Origin: an uncultured Lachnospiraceae bacterium
Lineage (GTDB): Bacteria > Bacillota > Clostridia > Lachnospirales > Lachnospiraceae
NCBI GenBank assembly: GCA_947589055.1
Contig: CANPZL010000019.1
Span: 1 to 41,423 of the forward strand
DNA: 41,423 bases
Direction of reading: 5' to 3'
Under the pieces are notes generated by a model. It did no database searches. It saw only the letters and a list, made by a program, of their open reading frames with translations, and had not been told where the DNA came from. This document shows, piece by piece, positions 36,471 to 41,423 of the stretch (its first letter is position 1; each line of letters opens with the position of its first letter). Both the position numbers and the translations under genes were made by a program.

Positions 36471-36504
36471 CAAAAAAACGCCCTTCCAGTCTGGCTGGAA
36501 GGGC
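36471..36504 (-). terminator. Riboswitch-controlled terminator
   Basis: A 10-bp perfect stem (GCCCTTCCAG / CTGGAAGGGC) with a 5-nt loop is followed by GTTTTTTTG. It lies between the TPP aptamer and the first gene, so it is the expression platform. Confidence 0.93.
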
Positions 36505-36529
36505 TGCCGATCACTTCACAAATGATTTT

Positions 36530-36636
36530 ACATCTCCCTCCGCCAGCATTATCTGGATCAGGTCTTGGGTTTCCCCAAAGGATTAATGACAGGATTATGT
36601 CATTTCTCAGCCTAATTCCTTAAGCACTCCTGATAC
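36530..36636 (-). promoter_or_regulatory. TPP riboswitch (THI-box) aptamer
   Basis: The minus strand reads ATCAGGAGTGC, GGCTGAGA, ACCTGATCCAGATAATGC and GGCGGAGGGA in order, the conserved THI-box blocks. With thiamine pyrophosphate bound, the downstream terminator should form and shut the thi operon off. Interval 36404-36824 holds only this element, its terminator, and promoters. Confidence 0.97.
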
Positions 36637-36642
36637 TTAGCA

Positions 36643-36671
36643 AGTATATCGAGAAGTCTTTGGGTTGTCAA
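36643..36671 (-). promoter_or_regulatory. Promoter of the thiamine-precursor transport operon
   Basis: TTGACA and TATACT with a 17-bp spacer on the minus strand; the predicted start is just before the riboswitch aptamer. Confidence 0.92.
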
Positions 36672-36764
36672 GTGTCCGTATTTCAAAAAGCAATGTACCA
36701 TATTGATTTTGCTCATATTTTTAAAATTTGCCTGCAAATGCTGAAAAATATGGCATAAAAACGC

Positions 36765-36801
36765 TTGCAATCTTATAAGAATTGTGTATAATTAAATTGT
36801 A
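36765..36801 (+). promoter_or_regulatory. gpx-ohrR promoter with OhrR operator
   Basis: TTGCAA (36765-36770) and TATAAT (36787-36792) are 16 bp apart. TATAATT-A-AATTGTA (36787-36801) is the OhrR-type inverted repeat TACAATT-N-AATTGTA with a single mismatch, and covers the -10 and start site. Since ohrR is in the same operon, autorepression relieved by organic peroxides is inferred. Confidence 0.7.
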
Positions 36802-36824
36802 TCAAATATAAAGGAGGAAGTAAC

Positions 36825-37367
36825 ATGAGCGTATATGAGTTTAGCGTAAAAGCTCCGGATGGTACAGAGATACCCCTGTCCGATTACAAGGGTAAGGTTC
36901 TTCTCATCGTAAATACAGCGACGGGCTGTGGATTCACTCCCCAATACGACGAGCTGCAGGCTATTTATGAAGAACACCAAAAAGACGGATTGGAAATCTT
37001 AGATTTTCCCTGCAACCAATTTGCAGAGCAGGCACCCGGAAGTGATGAAGAGATTCATGCTTTTTGCACCGGACGATATGGGATCACCTTTCCACAGTTT
37101 TCAAAAATCGACGTAAATGGTGAAAATGCGATTCCCTTATACCAGTGGCTTACGAAAAATACCGTCTTTGAAGGGTTTGGCAAATCACCCATGTCTCTTA
37201 TGTTATCCGGCATAGCAAAGAAGATGGACAAGGATTATAAGAACAACGGAAATATAAAATGGAATTTTACGAAGTTCTTAATCGACCGGCAGGGTGAGAT
37301 CGTTGCCCGATTTGAACCTACTGCCGATCTTAAAAAGATGAAAGCAAGGATTGAGGAGGTATTATAA
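36825..37367 (+). CDS. Glutathione peroxidase (Cys type)
   Basis: A 180-residue thiol peroxidase with the GPx fold, reducing organic hydroperoxides, in bacteria usually with thioredoxin. The peroxidatic site is Cys35 in NTATGCGFTPQY (cysteine, not selenocysteine), and FPCNQF (61-66) plus KWNFTKFL near 140 complete the catalytic set. Cys63 and Cys81 could act as resolving cysteines. AAAGGAGG precedes the ATG. It is the first gene of an operon with a TSCPD protein and OhrR; the last base of its stop is the first base of the next start (TAATG). Confidence 0.96.
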   Translation: MSVYEFSVKAPDGTEIPLSDYKGKVLLIVNTATGCGFTPQYDELQAIYEEHQKDGLEILDFPCNQFAEQAPGSDEEIHAFCTGRYGITFPQFSKIDVNGENAIPLYQWLTKNTVFEGFGKSPMSLMLSGIAKKMDKDYKNNGNIKWNFTKFLIDRQGEIVARFEPTADLKKMKARIEEVL

Positions 37368-37627
37368 TGCATTTTGATTACAAAACAGAAAACACCTGTT
37401 CACAGATGATAAGCCTTGATATTGATGGTGATATCGTAACAAATATCTCCTTCATAGGCGGCTGTAACGGGAACTTGAAGGCAATTTCCCGCTTAGTAGA
37501 TGGCTGGACGGTAGAGCAGATTCAAAGTAAGCTGGAAGGAAATATCTGCGGCCGCCGCCCTACCTCCTGCGCCGACCAGTTGGCTAAGGCTGTCAAAGCG
37601 GCATATGAAGCGGAGCAGGCACAGTAG
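37367..37627 (+). CDS. TSCPD-domain (TIGR03905-type) protein
   Basis: An 86-residue protein, FDYKTENTCSQMISLDIDGDIVTNISFIGGCNGNLKAISRLVDGW (interrupted) with CGRRPTSCADQLAKA. This is the TSCPD domain that also ends some ribonucleotide reductases; conserved cysteines at about 10, 33, 61 and 68 look like a metal or thiol site. Function is unknown. It overlaps the peroxidase stop by 1 nt, so it is translated with it, and is followed 8 nt later by ohrR. A role in redox response is suggested only by context. Confidence 0.88.
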   Translation: MHFDYKTENTCSQMISLDIDGDIVTNISFIGGCNGNLKAISRLVDGWTVEQIQSKLEGNICGRRPTSCADQLAKAVKAAYEAEQAQ

Positions 37628-37635
37628 GAGAAACA

Positions 37636-38079
37636 ATGAAACAAGAAAACTATGACGCCCTGAAAATAGAAAATCAGCTTTGCTTCCCACTCTATGCCTG
37701 TTCCAGAGAGATCATCAAACGATACAAGCCATTTCTGGACCGAATCGACTTAACCTATACCCAATATATCGTTATGATGGTCATGTGGGAATATCATACG
37801 TTAAATGTAAAGGAACTGGGAGAAAAATTATTCTTAGATTCCGGAACCCTGACGCCACTGCTTAAAAAACTGGAAATCAAGCAGTTGATCACTAGAAACC
37901 GTTCTCCTAAGGACGAAAGGAATCTGCTTGTCAGCTTGACAAAGACTGGCGAACAGTTAAAAGAGCAGGCGATTTCTATTCCCTTTGAAATGGCGCAGTG
38001 CATCAAACTGGAACCGGAAGAAGCAAAACTTCTGTATGGACTTTTATATAAGATTTTATCAAATCCGTCCCCTTCCTAG
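37636..38079 (+). CDS. ohrR: Organic-peroxide-sensing MarR-family regulator OhrR
   Basis: A 147-residue dimeric winged-helix repressor, close to B. subtilis OhrR. The sensing cysteine is Cys16 in ENQLCFPLYACSREI; ITRNRSPKDERNLLVSLT is the wing, and LFLDSGTLTPLLKKLE the recognition helix. Tyr residues in RYKPFL and LTYTQY that contact the oxidised Cys are present. TAGGAG precedes the ATG. It probably represses its own operon through the inverted repeat on the promoter. No ohr gene is here; the GPx appears to take its place. Confidence 0.95.
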   Translation: MKQENYDALKIENQLCFPLYACSREIIKRYKPFLDRIDLTYTQYIVMMVMWEYHTLNVKELGEKLFLDSGTLTPLLKKLEIKQLITRNRSPKDERNLLVSLTKTGEQLKEQAISIPFEMAQCIKLEPEEAKLLYGLLYKILSNPSPS

Positions 38080-38106
38080 AGGATACCATTCAGCAACTAT
38101 TGATTT

Positions 38107-38170
38107 AACAGCCTCCTGTATGTGTAGATATATAAGTCGCTTATATATTTTACCCCTCCGGGAGGCTGTT
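38107..38170. terminator. Two-stem convergent terminator between ohrR and uvrA
   Basis: Outer arms AACAGCCTCC (38107-38116) and GGAGGCTGTT (38161-38170) pair over 10 bp; inside is an AT-rich stem around 38128-38149. It lies between the convergent ohrR and uvrA stops. No long T-run, so termination efficiency is uncertain. Confidence 0.55.
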
Positions 38171-38175
38171 ATCTG

Positions 38176-41007
38176 TTACAGGCTTAGATACTTTTTCAGA
38201 TATTTTCCAGTGTAGCTCTTCTTGCACCGTACCACTTCTTCCGGCGTTCCCTGGGTCACGATCGTGCCGCCTCGGACGCCGCCCTCCGGTCCAATGTCTA
38301 TGATATAATCCGCAGTTTTGATCACGTCCAGATTATGCTCAATGACGACTACCGTATTCCCGCCTTCCGTTAATCGCTGTAATATGTTGATCAGCTTATG
38401 CACATCCGCAAAGTGCAGTCCGGTAGTCGGCTCGTCTAAAATATAAATAGTCTTACCCGTACTTCGTTTGCTTAGCTCCGTTGCCAGCTTAATCCGCTGG
38501 GCTTCACCGCCGGATAAAGCAGTCGAAGGCTGTCCCAGTTTGATATACCCCAGCCCTACATCACGCAAGGTCTCTATTTTTCGCAGAATAGAAGGCTGAT
38601 TTTCAAAAAACTCACAGGCCTCATCTACAGTCATGTCCAAAACATCTGCAATATTCTTTCCCTTATACTTTACTTCAAGCGTTTCCCGGTTATACCGCTT
38701 ACCATGACAGACCTCACAAGGCACATATACGTCTGGCAGGAAATGCATTTCGATTTTAATGATACCATCGCCCTTGCATGCTTCACACCGGCCGCCAGAT
38801 ACATTAAAACTAAACCGTCCTTTGCTGTAGCCCTTTGCCTTCGCATCCTTTGAGGCGGCAAACAGATCCCGGATCATGTCAAAGACGCCGGTATAGGTAG
38901 CCGGATTGGAACGGGAGGTTCTTCCGATGGGGGACTGGTCGATGTTGATCACCTTATCCAACTGTTCCATTCCCAGAATATCCTTATGTTTACCCGGCTT
39001 TTCCTTTGCCCGGTTTAAATCTCTTGCCAGATGTTTATATAGAATCTCATTCACCAGCGAGCTTTTCCCAGAGCCGGAAACACCGGTCACACAGGTCATG
39101 ACACCCAGCGGGAATTTCACATTGATATTTTTCAAATTGTTTTCCCTTGCACCGGTTACTTCCATCCAGCCGGAAGGCGTTCTCCGCTGATCCGGTACCG
39201 GTATCTTTTTTCGTCCGCTCAGATAATCCCCGGTTATGGAACGCTCACACTTCATAACGTCTTCAGCGGTTCCTGCAACAACGACTTCGCCGCCATAATC
39301 CCCGGCTCCCGGTCCAATATCTACAATAAAATCCGCTTCCAGCATGGTGTCTTCATCATGCTCGACTACGATCAGCGTATTCCCCAGATCCCGCAGTCGT
39401 TTCAGAGTTGCGATCAGCTTGTCGTTATCCCGTTGATGCAGGCCGATACTTGGTTCATCCAAAATATATGCCACCCCTACCAGCCCGGAGCCGATCTGTG
39501 TCGCAAGCCGGATCCTTTGAGCTTCCCCACCGGATAAGGTTGCTGTAGGACGATACAGGGCAAGATAATCCAGTCCTACATCCATCAGAAACTGAATCCT
39601 GGCACGAATTTCCTTTAGCACTACGCCTCCGATCAGCTGCTGGCGTTCGGTTATTGTTAAATCTTTCAGATAGGTATGCAGATCAGCGATTGACATTTCC
39701 GTTATCTCTGCAATGTTTTTATTATCTACTGTAACCGCAAGCGACTCTGCTTTCAGCCGCTTTCCCTTACACGCTTCACATGGGGTAATAGACATATAGG
39801 TTTCGTATTCTTCCCGCATAGTTTGCGAAGATTCCCGATAGCGCCTCCGTATGTTTTCCATCAGGCCTTCAAAGGCAATATCATAGATACCTTCCCCCCG
39901 CTGTCCCTTATAATATACTTTTACCGATTTTCCATTCGTACCGTATAAAAGCATATCTTGGATCTCCTGCGGAAACTTCTCAAAAGGTGTATCCATATCA
40001 AAATGATATTCTTTTGCCAATGCATCTAAGATTGCTCTGGAAAAGCTGCCCTGCTTAGCGGCCGACTGCCAGCCAAGCACCTGAAAGCAACCCTCATTGA
40101 TACTCAGCTTACGATTGGGAATCATCAGATCAACGTCAAATTCCATTTTATAACCCAGTCCGTGACAAACCGGACAGGCACCGTAAGGATTGTTAAAAGA
40201 AAAACTTCGAGGTTCGATCTCTTCTATGCTGATACCGCAGTCCGCACAGGAAAAGCTCTCGCTGAACTTCATCGGTTCCGATCCGATCACATCTACCGTT
40301 ACCGTTCCTTCCGCCAGCTTTAACGCTGTTTCTAAGGAATCTGTCAGACGTTGTTCGATTCCTTCCTTTATCACCAGACGATCCACTACAACATCAATAG
40401 AATGCTTGATATTCTTATCCAGTGTGATCTCTTCCGACAATTCATATAGACTGCCATCTACGATCACCCGGACGAAACCGCTTTTCTTCATGTTAGCCAG
40501 CAGCTTTTCATGTCTTCCCTTTCGTCCCTTTACTACCGGTGCCAAAAGCTGGAACTTTGTTCCCGGCGCCAGCTCCATTATGGCGTCTACCATCTGATCC
40601 ACCGTCTGACGGGCGATTTCCTTACCACACTTGGGACAGTGGGGAACTCCGATCCTTGCATATAACAAACGGAAATAATCATAGATTTCCGTTACCGTTC
40701 CTACGGTAGAGCGGGGATTTCGGTTTGTTGATTTCTGATCGATAGAAATCGCCGGTGAAAGCCCTTCGATCCGGTCTACGTCCGGTTTTTCCGCCTGTCC
40801 CAAGAACTGTCTGGCATAAGAGGATAGGGATTCCATATACCGCCGCTGTCCTTCCGCATAGATTGTATCAAATGCCAATGAGGATTTGCCTGATCCGGAT
40901 AATCCGGTCATAACTACCAGTTCATTTCTCGGTATATCAATGTCGATCCCCTTTAGATTATGTTCATTTGCACCACGAATCTTGATGTATTCCTTTTTCT
41001 CTGCCAT
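38176..41007 (-). CDS. uvrA: Excinuclease ABC subunit A
   Basis: A 943-residue ATPase that finds bulky DNA lesions with UvrB in nucleotide-excision repair. N-terminal Walker A is GLSGSGKSS (about 34-42), C-terminal GVSGSGKSS lies near 640. Zinc motifs CADCG..CPVCHG and [16 protein letters not shown] and two LSGGEAQRI signatures are present; [11 protein letters not shown] and [11 protein letters not shown] are the Walker B regions. CAGGAG precedes the ATG. It follows uvrB by 55 nt. Confidence 0.98.
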   Translation of the reverse strand: MAEKKEYIKIRGANEHNLKGIDIDIPRNELVVMTGLSGSGKSSLAFDTIYAEGQRRYMESLSSYARQFLGQAEKPDVDRIEGLSPAISIDQKSTNRNPRSTVGTVTEIYDYFRLLYARIGVPHCPKCGKEIARQTVDQMVDAIMELAPGTKFQLLAPVVKGRKGRHEKLLANMKKSGFVRVIVDGSLYELSEEITLDKNIKHSIDVVVDRLVIKEGIEQRLTDSLETALKLAEGTVTVDVIGSEPMKFSESFSCADCGISIEEIEPRSFSFNNPYGACPVCHGLGYKMEFDVDLMIPNRKLSINEGCFQVLGWQSAAKQGSFSRAILDALAKEYHFDMDTPFEKFPQEIQDMLLYGTNGKSVKVYYKGQRGEGIYDIAFEGLMENIRRRYRESSQTMREEYETYMSITPCEACKGKRLKAESLAVTVDNKNIAEITEMSIADLHTYLKDLTITERQQLIGGVVLKEIRARIQFLMDVGLDYLALYRPTATLSGGEAQRIRLATQIGSGLVGVAYILDEPSIGLHQRDNDKLIATLKRLRDLGNTLIVVEHDEDTMLEADFIVDIGPGAGDYGGEVVVAGTAEDVMKCERSITGDYLSGRKKIPVPDQRRTPSGWMEVTGARENNLKNINVKFPLGVMTCVTGVSGSGKSSLVNEILYKHLARDLNRAKEKPGKHKDILGMEQLDKVINIDQSPIGRTSRSNPATYTGVFDMIRDLFAASKDAKAKGYSKGRFSFNVSGGRCEACKGDGIIKIEMHFLPDVYVPCEVCHGKRYNRETLEVKYKGKNIADVLDMTVDEACEFFENQPSILRKIETLRDVGLGYIKLGQPSTALSGGEAQRIKLATELSKRSTGKTIYILDEPTTGLHFADVHKLINILQRLTEGGNTVVVIEHNLDVIKTADYIIDIGPEGGVRGGTIVTQGTPEEVVRCKKSYTGKYLKKYLSL

Positions 41008-41062
41008 GTTTTATCTCCTGCCTTCATGTGATTTATACCGTTCCGCCCGCTATATGTGCCAT

Positions 41063-41423
41063 CTATGCATCTATATCCCGCAGTACGATCTTTAATTCCT
41101 TTAATTCATCTCGCAGCACTGCTGCCAGTTCAAAGTTCAGTTCAGCCGCTGCCTGATTCATTTTCTTGGTCTTTTGTGCGATTGCTTCCTCCAATTCCTT
41201 CTTCGTCATGGATTCCGCATCTTTTGCAGTTTCTTTTTCTTCGTCCAGATTATTTTCATTGCTGATAATATCCCGAATGTCCTTTTGTATCGTCTTGGGT
41301 ATGATCCCATGTTCCTGATTATACGCCGACTGAATCTCCCGTCTTCGGTTCGTCTCGGAAATAGCCACTTCCATTGACTGTGTAACCGTATCCGCATACA
41401 TGATCACATGCCCCTGTACGTTT
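41063..41423 (-). CDS. uvrB: Excinuclease ABC subunit B, C-terminal fragment (partial)
   Basis: About 120 residues of the C-terminus; the rest lies beyond the right edge. NVQGHVIMYADTVTQSMEVAI and ETNRRREIQSAYNQEHGI are the conserved end of the helicase part, then a linker rich in Glu, then the UVR motif (AAELNFELAAVLRDELKELK) that binds UvrC. Helicase that loads at damage with UvrA. The reading frame is open to the end of the window with no start. Confidence 0.96.
   Translation of the reverse strand, partial: NVQGHVIMYADTVTQSMEVAISETNRRREIQSAYNQEHGIIPKTIQKDIRDIISNENNLDEEKETAKDAESMTKKELEEAIAQKTKKMNQAAAELNFELAAVLRDELKELKIVLRDIDA

Noticed and set aside
36750..36801. PerR box on the gpx promoter
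   Set aside because: Matches to TTATAAT-N-ATTATAA are poor, whereas the OhrR-type repeat differs at one base and ohrR is in the operon.
1..41423. Defence island, prophage, integron or transposon
   Set aside because: No nuclease/methylase pair, integrase, transposase, portal or capsid-type protein is seen; nearly all genes are housekeeping, transport, stress or sporulation functions.

Overview
The window looks like chromosomal core DNA of a low-to-mid GC, endospore-forming, anaerobic Firmicute, most likely a Lachnospiraceae-type Clostridium. The evidence is: a SpoVT/YabP/YabQ/SpoIIE sporulation set, a clostridial-type ferredoxin, HU, a CIRCE-controlled small heat-shock gene, an L10-leader-controlled rplJL-rpoBC cluster whose RNA polymerase subunits carry long acidic C-terminal tails, a TPP riboswitch, and tRNA genes without encoded CCA. 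No replication, phage, defence or CRISPR module is visible. Most genes lie on the minus strand.

Region by region. 1-1211: 5' part of a secreted leucine-rich-repeat protein (runs off the left edge). 1409-1588: a tiny ribbon-helix-helix-like protein, divergent from it. 1641-1841: tRNA-Leu(UAA) and tRNA-Tyr(GUA). 1993-4107: a cytoplasmic GH13 glucan hydrolase, preceded by a promoter/terminator pair that may define a small RNA. 4433-16899: the conserved Firmicute cluster spoVT ... hup ... rqcP-yabP-yabQ-divIC ... spoIIE-tilS-hpt-ftsH. It is interrupted by a NatAB-type ABC exporter (between divIC and spoIIE) and by tcdA, hsp20 and a ferredoxin (between rqcP and hup). 17003-19760: plsY, an orphan PTS-IIC-like membrane protein and exonuclease III. 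19853-28920: rpoC, rpoB, rplL, rplJ and the L10 leader. 29077-30738: an orphan FliD-like protein and a single-domain CheY-like receiver, convergent with zero bases between them. 30796-31123: a five-copy 55-bp tandem repeat followed by a perfect 18-bp inverted repeat. 31239-33413: a glucose-type PTS EIICBA. 33509-36636: a thiamine-precursor ABC transporter operon under a TPP riboswitch. 36765-38079: a glutathione peroxidase/TSCPD/OhrR operon with a candidate OhrR operator on its promoter. 38176-41423: uvrA and the 3' end of uvrB.

How the genes work together. The sporulation/division block couples tRNA modification (TilS), purine salvage (Hpt), membrane proteolysis (FtsH), divisome assembly (DivIC) and forespore/mother-cell programmes (SpoIIE, SpoVT, YabP, YabQ). 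Several junctions are translationally coupled by 8-nt start/stop overlaps. The rpo/rpl block is the transcription core with autoregulated L10. The thiamine block imports pyrimidine precursor and is switched by TPP. The OhrR block is a self-contained organic-peroxide response.

I see no wholly new multi-gene system. The least explained items are the FliD-like/CheY pair, the 55-bp repeat array with its neighbouring inverted repeat, the putative 90-nt RNA at 4175-4267, and the palindrome shared by the LRR gene and the small RHH-like gene. Start codons were moved from the longest open frame wherever a Shine-Dalgarno sequence or a terminator overlap decided it. All family assignments are from reading motifs by eye; no database search was run.
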